Of a stretch of DNA of 64,000 bases, positions 1-7,896 are shown in pieces. The notes under the pieces are model-generated. The model saw nothing but the letters and a program-made list of their open reading frames with translations, was not told the origin of the DNA and did no database searches. The number at the start of each line of letters is the position of its first letter. Within the stretch, counting starts at the first letter, position 1. Made by a program: the position numbers and the translations under genes. The DNA is from Pseudomonadota bacterium (GTDB lineage: Bacteria > Pseudomonadota > Gammaproteobacteria > Ga0077536), in the NCBI GenBank assembly GCA_016719885.1, contig JADJYF010000012.1, positions 124,001 through 188,000 on the forward strand, written 5' to 3'.

Positions 1-342
1 GAGCGCCGCGCGGCCAACCGACTCCTCACTGTATTCGACCACCACCTGGAACACGCCGGCGTCGGGCGTGAGCCCGCAACGACTGAAACTCACCGGGCAA
101 CCGGCCTGCGCCTGCAAACTCAGCGTGGCAATCTCGATGACGTGGGCCGCCGAGCGCGGTACTCCGCCGTCCGGCACCGGCAACACCTGCAGTTGTGGAT
201 AGATGGCGCGAAGATGCTTGATGAAGCCCGGCAAACGTGACAGATCCCGTTCGTCTTCATTGCAGTGAACGATCGCTTCGATGGCCGTGCGGCGGCTCCA
301 CAGATTGGGGCCTCGCAGGGCGCGGACGCGTTCGATTTCCAT
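1..342 (-). CDS. cphA: Cyanophycin synthetase CphA, N-terminal part (cut by window edge)
   Basis: The reading frame starts with ATG at 342 and runs off the left edge, so only the first 114 residues are visible. It begins MEIERVRALRGPNLWSRR, the usual opening of cyanophycin synthetase, an enzyme that builds the Asp/Arg polymer cyanophycin in the cytoplasm. Only the N-terminal domain is seen; the ATP-grasp and Mur-ligase-like domains lie outside. A GAGG sequence lies about 12 bases before the ATG. The gene follows the second synthetase-like gene with a gap of 26 bases on the same strand, so the two are probably co-transcribed. The family call is firm; activity cannot be judged from this fragment. 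Confidence 0.9.
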   Translation of the reverse strand, partial: MEIERVRALRGPNLWSRRTAIEAIVHCNEDERDLSRLPGFIKHLRAIYPQLQVLPVPDGGVPRSAAHVIEIATLSLQAQAGCPVSFSRCGLTPDAGVFQVVVEYSEESVGRAAL

Positions 343-368
343 CGGCGGTGATTGCCTCGAAGTGTGCT

Positions 369-2537
369 TCAGTTGGTGGAACGTGTGGCTTCGTCGGCGG
401 CGGTGGTGGCCGCCGGGAAACCGACGATGCCGCTCACGATGAGGCCGACCGGTACGTTCGCCGCCCATGCGCAGGCGGCGGCCGGCAGGCACTCGGGGGC
501 ATCGAAAGTGGGCGGGATGGGCAGGCGCTCGGCGTTTGCGCCATGCGCGAATACCAGTTCGTCTTCATCGCGATACACGGCGCGACGGCCTGCGGCCAGC
601 GCCGCGCGCACCGCCGGCGAGTGCGCGTCACGACTATAGAGCAGCACCTCGCCATCGGAAAATTCGGCCAGCGCCAGCACGCCGGCATCGTCGGCGTTCA
701 GCACCGACACGCCCTGCGCCAGCACCACGTCGACGTGGGTGCGCAGCAGCTTGGTCAACTGCTCGCTGTCCTCGACGCCGAAGCGGGCGAGCTTGTCATC
801 CTTTGCCAATGATGTGACCACGGCCACCTGGCAGCGGTCATAGGGCAGGCCCTCGCGCAACAGGCTTTCGGCGGTGGTTTCGATGACCGCGGCGTTCAGC
901 GTGCGATTGACCAGCAAGCGCTGACCGGCGGCCCAGTTGGCGGCATCGTTGTGCTCGACGCGACGCTCACCGAGATACAGGCCATTGCCGCAGGCCACGC
1001 CGACGGAAACGCCATGCAGATGCAACAGGAAACCGACCAGGCGCGCGACGGCGGTGGTGTCGCTGCTGCCGCCAATGCCGATCAACGGAATGCGGCCATG
1101 GTCATCGCCCGGGAAGAGGTGACGGACGATGGCCTCGCCAGCATGATGGGAACCATTCGGTCCGCGCGGCAGATGGGTTGGCAGCGCCGGCCCGGCGTTG
1201 ATTTCTATGAGTGCGCCACCCTGCGCGGCCAGCGGTTGCGAGATGTCCCTGGCCACGATGTCGACGCCGGCGATATCCAGCCCCACCACGCGAGCGGCGA
1301 GAGTCGCCTGCGCGACGATGCTCGGATGCACTTCGGCCAGCACGTCGACGCCAATCTTGGCGTGGCGTGGCAGCTCGACCACCTGGCCGGTGGCCGGCAC
1401 GGCCTCGAAGGACAGGCCCTGCCGGCTCAAGGCCAGGCGCACGGTCGGAAAGTCCTCGAAGTCTTCGATGGTGAGCGGCACGGCCGTCGGCTCGGAAGCA
1501 TCGGCGAGCTGGTTCAATGCCACGTTGAGCAGGTGCTGCAGGGTATCGCGCCCGTTGCCGGTGACGCGGAACATTTCGGCGCGGGTGGCGGCCACGACCT
1601 TGTCGCCCACCACCAGCAGGCGGTGCTCCTCGCCCTCGATGTATTTCTCGACGATCACCGTCGAATCGACTTCATTGGCGACGGCGAACGCCGCGCGCAC
1701 CGCGTCCGCATCGTTCAGATCAAGAAACACCGCCTCGCCGCGGCTCGCTTCACCAGGCTTGATGGCTACCGGGTACCCAAGATCTTCGGCCGCATCGACG
1801 GCGGCATCGGCGTTGCGCACGAGATGGCCTTCCGGCACCGGAATGCCGCAGGGCGCGATCAGCTGCTTGGCCAGATCCTTGTCGCTGGCAATCGATTCGG
1901 CGATGGCCGAGGTACGGTCGGTCTCGGCGGTCCAGATCCGGCGTTGACGAGTGCCATGGCCGAGGATGACGAGATTGCCCTGGGACAGCGGCACGACCGG
2001 GATCTTGGCGTTGACGGCCGCGTCGACGATGCACGCGGTGCTCGGCCCGAAGCCCTTGCGATCGGCCAGCACGCGCAGTTCGCGCAGGGTCTGGGTGACG
2101 TCGAAAGGCTTGCCTTCGATGGCGGCAAGTATGAGGTCGCGCGCGCGCAGCAGACAGGTGCGCGTGAGATCTTCCTGCGTGGTGCGCACCACCACGTGAT
2201 AGATGCCGGTGGTAGCCGTGCTGCGCGCGCGGCCGAAGCCCGCCGGTCTGCCGGCCTGGGTCTGCAATTCGAGCGTCACGTGCTCCAGAATATGCCCGAC
2301 CCAGGTACCCTCCTCCAGGCGGCGTACGAAGCCGCCCGGCTCTTCATAGCTGCATTCATGCTTGCGCAAGCCCGGCAGCCATTCGACCAGCCGCGGCACG
2401 AAGCCGGGCAAGGTGTTGGAAGGGAATTCCTCCAGCGTGCCGATGTCGACCAGCGCCTCCAGGGCGGGGCGGTAGGACCAGCGGTTGGGGCCGCGCAGGA
2501 AGACTTGATCGAGAATTCGAATGTCGTGTTGATTCAT
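369..2537 (-). CDS. Second cyanophycin synthetase-like protein (CphA-prime type, degenerate Mur domain)
   Basis: A 722-residue protein starting MNQHDIRILDQVFLRGPNRW. The N-terminal domain spans about residues 1-215 and an ATP-grasp domain about 218-475, including EKYIEGEEHRLLVVGDK and the metal-site EINAGP near 445. The third, Mur-ligase-like domain begins near 484. Its expected P-loop (GTNGKTT in active CphA) reads GIGGSSDTT, losing the lysine. The protein ends near where the Mur C-terminal lobe should start, against about 870 residues for full CphA. A longer frame upstream to 2774 has no family similarity, so the ATG at 2537 is chosen. It probably works with the adjacent CphA. A role limited to dipeptide joining, as known for cyanobacterial CphA2, is inference. 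Confidence 0.88.
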   Translation of the reverse strand: MNQHDIRILDQVFLRGPNRWSYRPALEALVDIGTLEEFPSNTLPGFVPRLVEWLPGLRKHECSYEEPGGFVRRLEEGTWVGHILEHVTLELQTQAGRPAGFGRARSTATTGIYHVVVRTTQEDLTRTCLLRARDLILAAIEGKPFDVTQTLRELRVLADRKGFGPSTACIVDAAVNAKIPVVPLSQGNLVILGHGTRQRRIWTAETDRTSAIAESIASDKDLAKQLIAPCGIPVPEGHLVRNADAAVDAAEDLGYPVAIKPGEASRGEAVFLDLNDADAVRAAFAVANEVDSTVIVEKYIEGEEHRLLVVGDKVVAATRAEMFRVTGNGRDTLQHLLNVALNQLADASEPTAVPLTIEDFEDFPTVRLALSRQGLSFEAVPATGQVVELPRHAKIGVDVLAEVHPSIVAQATLAARVVGLDIAGVDIVARDISQPLAAQGGALIEINAGPALPTHLPRGPNGSHHAGEAIVRHLFPGDDHGRIPLIGIGGSSDTTAVARLVGFLLHLHGVSVGVACGNGLYLGERRVEHNDAANWAAGQRLLVNRTLNAAVIETTAESLLREGLPYDRCQVAVVTSLAKDDKLARFGVEDSEQLTKLLRTHVDVVLAQGVSVLNADDAGVLALAEFSDGEVLLYSRDAHSPAVRAALAAGRRAVYRDEDELVFAHGANAERLPIPPTFDAPECLPAAACAWAANVPVGLIVSGIVGFPAATTAADEATRSTN

Positions 2538-2655
2538 CAGCAAAGGCTGTTGGTGGCGGTACGGGCGTACCCGTTTAGGCGCCACGCTCACCGCGGGAAG
2601 CGGCCCCAGGCGGCAACGGCACCATCCTGTACTCAATCCGGCGATAATATAAGTA

Positions 2656-4884
2656 ATGACTGCTCGTTCCCAATTTTCGCTAGTACCCGCCCTGCCCCAA
2701 CACTGGCAGGCCCTGGCCACCAACCACATCGCCAGCACGGAAACCGTGCGCGCCTGGTTCGAGACCGACCTCACCGCGGAACTGCGTTACGCGCGAGGCC
2801 TGGCGCTGCTGACCGATACCCGCATCGTGTACCTGGTCGAGCACGCTGGGGGGCAAGACTGGCCGCTAAGCAATGAACTTTTCCTGAATCACATCGAGCA
2901 TGCCGGGGTCGGCACGCTCGAGATCCTGCGGGGTGAAGAACGCCTCGGCCGCTTGAGATTCACGCTCGCCCAAGACCTCGGCGCCAAGCGTTTCGTGGCC
3001 GAGGCGGAGCGCGTGCTGGCCGGCGACGCGGCCGTGCACGAAGTGGCCGAACATTGTCCGGTGTGCAACACCGTGCTCGATGCCAGCCAGGACGAATGCC
3101 CGGTGTGCGCCCAGCAGTTGCATACGCCGCCGTCGACCTGGACGCTGTTCCGCCTGTGGCGCTTCGCGCGGCCATACCGCGTGCAGCTGTTCTTCGGTTT
3201 CGTGTTCACGCTGGCATCGACCTTCGCGACCTTGATCCCGCCCTACCTGACCATGCCGCTGATGGACAAGGTGCTGATCCCTTTCCAGAACGGCACGCCC
3301 ATCGATCGCGCGCTGGTGACGATGTACCTCGGCGGACTGGTGGGTGCCTCGCTGGTCGCGTGGCTGCTGGGCTGGGCGCGCAGCTACATCCTCGCCCTGG
3401 TATCGGAGCGCATCGGCGCGGACCTGCGCACCACGACCTTCGACCACCTGTTGAAGCTGTCGCTCGAGTATTTCGGCGGCAAGCGCACCGGCGATCTGAT
3501 TTCGCGCCTGGGCTCCGAATCCGATCGCATCTGCGTGTTCCTGTCGCTGCATGCGCTCGACTTCATCACCGACGTGTTGGTGATGCTGATGACGGCCGCC
3601 ATCCTGTTTTCGATCAACCCGTGGCTGGCGCTCACCACCCTGCTGCCACTGCCGTTCATCGTGTGGCTGATCCACATCGTGCGCGAGAAGCTGCGCACCG
3701 GCTTCGAGCGCCTGACGCGCATCTGGTCGGAAGTGACCAACGTGCTGTCCGACACCATTCCCGGCATCCGCGTGGTGAAGGCTTTCGCGCAGGAAGAGCG
3801 CGAAGGACAGCGCTTCCTCAAGGCCAACAAGTACAACCTCGCGCAGAACGACAGGCTCAACAAGATCTGGGCGCTGTTCACGCCCACCGTCACCCTGCTG
3901 ACCGAGCTCGGCCTGTTGGTGGTGTGGGGTTTCGGCATCTACCAGGTGTCCAAGCACGAGATCACGGTCGGTGTGCTGACGGCGTTCCTGGCTTACATCG
4001 GACGCTTCTACACGCGCCTCGATTCCATGAGCCGTATCGTGTCGGTGACGCAGAAGGCGGCGGCCGCCGCCAAGCGTATCTTCGACATCCTCGACCACGT
4101 GTCGAGCGTGCCCGAGCCCCAGTCACCGCAGAAGCTCGACGCGGTGCGTGGTCACATCGAATTGCGCAATGTCGGCTTCCGCTACGGCAGCCGCGCGGTG
4201 GTGCGCGACGTGTCACTCGACATCCAGCCGGGTGAGATGATCGGCCTGGTCGGCCAGAGCGGTTCCGGCAAGAGCACGCTGGTCAATCTCATGTGCCGCT
4301 TCTACGACGTCGCCGAGGGCGCCATCCTGCTCGATGGTATCGACATCCGGCAGCTCTCCATTCCGGACTTCCGCAAGAACATCGGCCTGGTGCTGCAGGA
4401 GCCCTTCATGTTCTTCGGCACCGTGGCGGACAACATCGCCTACGGCAAACCCGACGCCACGCGCGAGGAAATCGTCGCCGCCGCGCGCGCCGCCCACGCC
4501 CATGACTTCATCCTGCGTCTGCCCCACGGCTACGACTCGCTGGTCGGTGAACGCGGCCAGCAGCTGTCGGGCGGCGAACGTCAACGCCTGTCCATTGCGC
4601 GAGCGCTGCTGATCGACCCCAAGATCCTGCTGCTGGACGAAGCGACTTCGTCGGTCGATACCGAAACCGAGAAGGAGATCCAGAAGGCGCTCGACAACCT
4701 GGTGCGCGGCCGCACCACCATCGCCATCGCCCATCGGCTCTCCACCCTGCGCCAGGCGAACCGGCTGGTGGTGCTGGAGCGCGGGCGTATCGTCGAGATC
4801 GGCGACCATGACACGCTGCTCGCGCGGGACGGCGCCTATGCGCGCCTTTACGAAGCGCAGGCGCGCATCGAGGCAGAACAATGA
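2656..4884 (+). CDS. Cyanophycin-associated ABC exporter-type transporter (fused membrane and ATPase domains)
   Basis: A 742-residue half-transporter. Residues 1-130 form a soluble N-terminal region, followed by a probable zinc ribbon with CPVC at 134-137 and 148-151. A six-helix exporter membrane domain lies at about 175-470. The ATPase domain has Walker A GQSGSGKST at 533-541, signature LSGGE at 638-642, Walker B ILLLDE at 657-662 and H-loop His693. All catalytic motifs are intact. It is divergent from the cphA genes across 118 bases and overlaps the DUF1854 gene by ATGA. This gene pair is known to accompany cyanophycin synthetases in proteobacteria, but its substrate is not established. 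No clear ribosome-binding site precedes the ATG. Confidence 0.9.
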   Translation: MTARSQFSLVPALPQHWQALATNHIASTETVRAWFETDLTAELRYARGLALLTDTRIVYLVEHAGGQDWPLSNELFLNHIEHAGVGTLEILRGEERLGRLRFTLAQDLGAKRFVAEAERVLAGDAAVHEVAEHCPVCNTVLDASQDECPVCAQQLHTPPSTWTLFRLWRFARPYRVQLFFGFVFTLASTFATLIPPYLTMPLMDKVLIPFQNGTPIDRALVTMYLGGLVGASLVAWLLGWARSYILALVSERIGADLRTTTFDHLLKLSLEYFGGKRTGDLISRLGSESDRICVFLSLHALDFITDVLVMLMTAAILFSINPWLALTTLLPLPFIVWLIHIVREKLRTGFERLTRIWSEVTNVLSDTIPGIRVVKAFAQEEREGQRFLKANKYNLAQNDRLNKIWALFTPTVTLLTELGLLVVWGFGIYQVSKHEITVGVLTAFLAYIGRFYTRLDSMSRIVSVTQKAAAAAKRIFDILDHVSSVPEPQSPQKLDAVRGHIELRNVGFRYGSRAVVRDVSLDIQPGEMIGLVGQSGSGKSTLVNLMCRFYDVAEGAILLDGIDIRQLSIPDFRKNIGLVLQEPFMFFGTVADNIAYGKPDATREEIVAAARAAHAHDFILRLPHGYDSLVGERGQQLSGGERQRLSIARALLIDPKILLLDEATSSVDTETEKEIQKALDNLVRGRTTIAIAHRLSTLRQANRLVVLERGRIVEIGDHDTLLARDGAYARLYEAQARIEAEQ

Positions 4885-5348
4885 CCCACGATTTCACCCT
4901 GAGCCAGGACCCGCGCGGCCGCCTCGAACTCACCCTCGCCGACGGCAGCCGCTACGACGGCGTGGTGCCGGTGCGTGCCTTTCCCCTGACCGCGCCCGAT
5001 GAATGCGTGGCACTGGTCTCGAGCGGTGGCCATGAAGTGGTCAACATCGCGCGCCTTTCGGAGCTCGCCGAGCCGGCGCGCGGCATCATCGTCGAGACCC
5101 TCGCCGCCCGCGAGTTCGTGCCGAAGATCGAAGCGATCGTGTCCTGCAGCGCGTTCGCCACGCCCAGCACCTGGACGGTGCGCACCGATCGCGGCCAGAC
5201 CGAGTTCGTGCTGAAGGCGGAGGAAGACATCCGCCGCCTCGGCGAAGGCCGTCTCATGATCACCGACAGCCACGGCCTGCAACTTGAAATCGTCGACCAG
5301 GCCAGGCTCGACGCCCACAGCCGCCGCATCCTGCTGCGCTTCATGTAA
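4881..5348 (+). CDS. DUF1854 family protein associated with cyanophycin metabolism
   Basis: A 155-residue soluble protein with no signal peptide or membrane segment. The motif DGVVPVRAFPLTAPDE near residues 26-41 and the ending SRRILLRFM match the DUF1854 family. Its ATG overlaps the stop of the ABC transporter gene (ATGA), indicating translational coupling and a shared task. The family is regularly found beside cyanophycin synthetase and this ABC transporter. Its molecular role is unknown; an accessory subunit of the transporter is a reasonable guess from the overlap. Confidence 0.85.
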   Translation: MTHDFTLSQDPRGRLELTLADGSRYDGVVPVRAFPLTAPDECVALVSSGGHEVVNIARLSELAEPARGIIVETLAAREFVPKIEAIVSCSAFATPSTWTVRTDRGQTEFVLKAEEDIRRLGEGRLMITDSHGLQLEIVDQARLDAHSRRILLRFM

Positions 5349-5446
5349 TCCTGCCGGTGCCGCGAGTGCGCGTGTGACGCGGGTCAACTCGCGGCGCGTC
5401 GCCGGCTTTCAGACTAGGCTCATGGTGAACATGCGCTGTCGATGCC

Positions 5447-5926
5447 GTGCCGGTACTGCAACTCATCATCCTGATCACGCTTGCCAACAGCGCGCCGGTG
5501 CTGGCGCGGCACCTGTTCGGCGACACCTGGCAACAGCCGCTGGACGCGGGCCTCGTGTGGCGCGACGAGCGTCGTGTGCTGGGTCGCTCCAAGACCTGGC
5601 GTGGCGTCATCGCCGCCGTCGTGCTGTGCGCGCTGGCCGCGCCGCTGCTCGGTGTGCCGTGGCAACTCGGCATGCAGTGCGGCGCGCTGGCGATGGCCGG
5701 CGACCTGGTGGCGAGCTTCATCAAGCGTCGCCTGGGTCTCGCGCCCGGCCAGCGCGCGCCGCGCCTGGACAGCGTGCCCGAGGCCTTGCTGCCGGCGTTG
5801 GTATTGCGTCCATCCTTGTCGTTGTCGTGGCTGCAGGTGGCGCTGGTGGTGGCAGGTTTCGTGTTGCTGGTGAGGTTGGCCTCGCCGCTGCTTTACAGTC
5901 TGCGCCTGCGCTCGCGACCATGGTGA
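5447..5926 (+). CDS. CDP-archaeol synthase-like (CarS/DUF46) integral membrane protein
   Basis: A 159-residue, strongly hydrophobic protein with about four membrane segments. The GTG at 5447 gives the N-terminus MPVLQLIILITLANSAPVLA. The stretch SAPVLARHLFGDTW, then LGRSKTWRG near residue 46 and a later GDLVASFIKRR, resembles the CarS family. In archaea these enzymes activate an ether lipid with CTP; bacterial members are common but poorly characterised. It opens a tight three-gene run with an endonuclease/exonuclease/phosphatase-fold protein and a CDP-alcohol phosphatidyltransferase. Together they suggest CDP-activated lipid chemistry. The substrate is unknown. Confidence 0.72.
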   Translation: MPVLQLIILITLANSAPVLARHLFGDTWQQPLDAGLVWRDERRVLGRSKTWRGVIAAVVLCALAAPLLGVPWQLGMQCGALAMAGDLVASFIKRRLGLAPGQRAPRLDSVPEALLPALVLRPSLSLSWLQVALVVAGFVLLVRLASPLLYSLRLRSRPW

Positions 5927-5948
5927 GAAGTCAAAGCGCGGTGCCGAC

Positions 5949-6701
5949 ATGAGCGAACTCAGCGTCCTCACCTACAACATGCACAAGGGCTTCTCGGGTG
6001 ACGGCCGACGCAACTTCGTTTTGCCGCGCATGCGTGAAGCGCTGGCCGCCAGCGCGGCGGACGTGGTGTTCCTGCAGGAAGCCCAGGGCGAACACCGCCA
6101 ACATGCCGCACGCCTCGAGCAGTGGCCGGCCGCCTCGCAGTTCGAATTCATCGCTGACAGCCTGTGGCCGCACCATGCCTATGGCAAGAACGCGCTCTAT
6201 GACCACGGCCATCACGGCAACGCCATCCTGAGCTGCTACCCGCTGCTCGAATGGGAGAACGTCGACGTCTCGCCCTATCCCTTCGCCGCCAGCCGCAGTC
6301 TCTTGCATGGGCGCATCGAAATTCCGCAGGCGGCGCGCAGCGTGCACCTGGTGTGCATCCACTTCGGCTTCATCGCCGCCGAGCGACGCCCGCAGATCCA
6401 CCGCCTGTGCGCGCACATCGAAGCACGCATTCCGCATCATGAAGCGCTGATCGTGGCCGGTGATTTCAACGACTGGTGGGGCCGCGCCGAGCGCGAGTTC
6501 AATGCCGCGCTGGGTTTGCGCGAGGTGTTTCGCGAACTGCATGGTCGCCATGCGCGCAGCTTCCCGTCGTGGGCGCCGCTGTTCCCCATGGATCGCATCT
6601 ACTGCCGCGGCCTCGAGGCGCGGGCCGCGACGCGTCTGAATGGCCCACCGTGGCCCAGCCTGTCGGACCACGCGCCCCTGCAGGCGTGGTTCACGCTGTG
6701 A
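5949..6701 (+). CDS. Endonuclease/exonuclease/phosphatase family protein
   Basis: A 250-residue protein with the metal-dependent phosphodiesterase fold shared by exonuclease III, sphingomyelinases and inositol phosphatases. Visible motifs are LTYNMHKG near residue 7, FLQEAQG near 40 (metal-binding Glu), AGDFNDWW near 170 and the catalytic SDHAP near 239. No signal peptide is seen. It lies 22 bases after the CarS-like gene, and its TGA overlaps the GTG of the phosphatidyltransferase gene. Position among lipid enzymes, comparable to YbhP beside cardiolipin synthase ClsB in E. coli, favours a phospholipid phosphodiesterase role over DNA repair; this is inference. Confidence 0.85.
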   Translation: MSELSVLTYNMHKGFSGDGRRNFVLPRMREALAASAADVVFLQEAQGEHRQHAARLEQWPAASQFEFIADSLWPHHAYGKNALYDHGHHGNAILSCYPLLEWENVDVSPYPFAASRSLLHGRIEIPQAARSVHLVCIHFGFIAAERRPQIHRLCAHIEARIPHHEALIVAGDFNDWWGRAEREFNAALGLREVFRELHGRHARSFPSWAPLFPMDRIYCRGLEARAATRLNGPPWPSLSDHAPLQAWFTL

Positions 6702-7297
6702 GCGGCGCGACCCGTACCCGTCATCGACGCTGGACGGCGGCCAACTGCCTGACCGCCTTTCGCCTGCTGGTAGCGGCGCCCTCGATGATCGTGCTGGCGC
6801 TGCTCGGCTGGCGCGAGGCTTTCCTGTGGATGCTGGCCTTGTCGTTCGCGACCGATGCGGCCGACGGCACGGTGGCGCGACTGACCGGCGGCACCACGCG
6901 TTTCGGCGCACGCCTGGATTCGTGGGCCGACGGCGCCGCCTATTGCGCAATCGCCATCAGCCTGCCGCTGTTGTTCCCGCGCCTGGTGACCGAGCAATGG
7001 CTGGCGATGCTCGCCATCATCCTGAGCTTCGTGTTGCCGGGCATCATCGGCTATGCCAAGTTCCGGCGTTTCACCAGCTACCACACGCTGCTGGTCAAGG
7101 CTGCGGTCGGCGCCACGGCGCTGGCCTTGATGTGGGCGCTGTGGGGAGGCTCGGCCGGCCCCTTGCGGCTCGCGGCACTGCTGGCGGTGGCCGCGGCCAT
7201 CGAGGAGATCGCCATCACCTGGCTGTTGAAGGCGCCGCTGTCCAACGTCGGTAGCATCGTCAAGGTGTGGCGCGAACAGCGACGGCCGCGTGCCTGA
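6698..7297 (+). CDS. CDP-alcohol phosphatidyltransferase family protein
   Basis: A 199-residue membrane protein starting with GTG at 6698, which overlaps the preceding stop (GTGA). The complete family signature is present at residues 53-78: D53, D56-G57, A60-R61, G70, D74 and D78, the pattern D-x2-DG-x2-AR-x8-G-x3-D-x3-D that binds metal and CDP-alcohol. It should transfer a phosphatidyl-type group from a CDP-lipid to an alcohol at the inner membrane. Which headgroup is used cannot be told. Coupling to the CarS-like gene and the phosphodiesterase-fold gene points to one small lipid pathway. Confidence 0.88.
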   Translation: MSGATRTRHRRWTAANCLTAFRLLVAAPSMIVLALLGWREAFLWMLALSFATDAADGTVARLTGGTTRFGARLDSWADGAAYCAIAISLPLLFPRLVTEQWLAMLAIILSFVLPGIIGYAKFRRFTSYHTLLVKAAVGATALALMWALWGGSAGPLRLAALLAVAAAIEEIAITWLLKAPLSNVGSIVKVWREQRRPRA

Positions 7298-7370
7298 CCC
7301 CCATAGGAACGTGGGGCGAGTGACGCGCCGTGGCTATCATGGGGGGCGTCACCACCAGTGAGGGCGAGCA

Positions 7371-7739
7371 ATGTTCAAGGCAATGGTCATGATCAAGCGC
7401 AAGCGCGGCATGAGCATGGAGGACTTCATCAACTACTACGAAACCCGTCATGCACCGCTCGGCGCCAGCAAGGTGCCGAACATGAAGCGCTACGTCCGTC
7501 ATTTCATTCGACCCTACGGCAACGACGTCTACGGCACCGATGCCGAGCCGCCCTACGATGTGCTCACCGAGATCTGGTTCGACGATGAAGCGGAATTCCA
7601 GCGCGGCATGGCGATGCTGACCGAGCCCGCCACGGCCGCCATCATCGGCGCGGACGAAGAGATGCTGTTCGACAAGTCCTCGATTCGTTTCATGATCATG
7701 GAAGACCACGAAACCGTCATGCCGCCCGAGACGCGCTGA
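7371..7739 (+). CDS. EthD domain-containing protein
   Basis: A 122-residue protein of the dimeric alpha/beta-barrel type. It starts MFKAMVMIKRKRGMSMEDF, the usual EthD opening, and has ETRHAPL at about 25-31, where the conserved His lies. EthD proteins accompany oxidative degradation of ethers and aromatic compounds, or act as small hydrolases or cyclases. A possible ribosome-binding site (GAGGGCGAGCA) lies just before the ATG. It stands 73 bases after the lipid cluster, without overlap, and is probably a separate unit. The specific function is unknown. Confidence 0.82.
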   Translation: MFKAMVMIKRKRGMSMEDFINYYETRHAPLGASKVPNMKRYVRHFIRPYGNDVYGTDAEPPYDVLTEIWFDDEAEFQRGMAMLTEPATAAIIGADEEMLFDKSSIRFMIMEDHETVMPPETR

Positions 7740-7896
7740 GCGCGGCAACCGCGCCGCGATCCCCGTCCGCGACGCCGCGCCAAGGCGCCGCGGACGCCCC
7801 ATCCCGGTTCAAGTCGAGGCCCTTCACGGCCGCTATCTGTCGGGAGCGGACCGCCGTTTGCGCGGCCCCCGCACCCGAGCCCTTGAGGAGAGTTCC

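Noticed and set aside
951..2876. Open plus-strand frame of 641 codons opposite the cyanophycin synthetase-like gene
   Set aside because: Composition is antisense-like (rich in His, Arg, Gln, Asp) with no recognisable domain; the minus-strand frame has clear family motifs. High GC makes long shadow frames.
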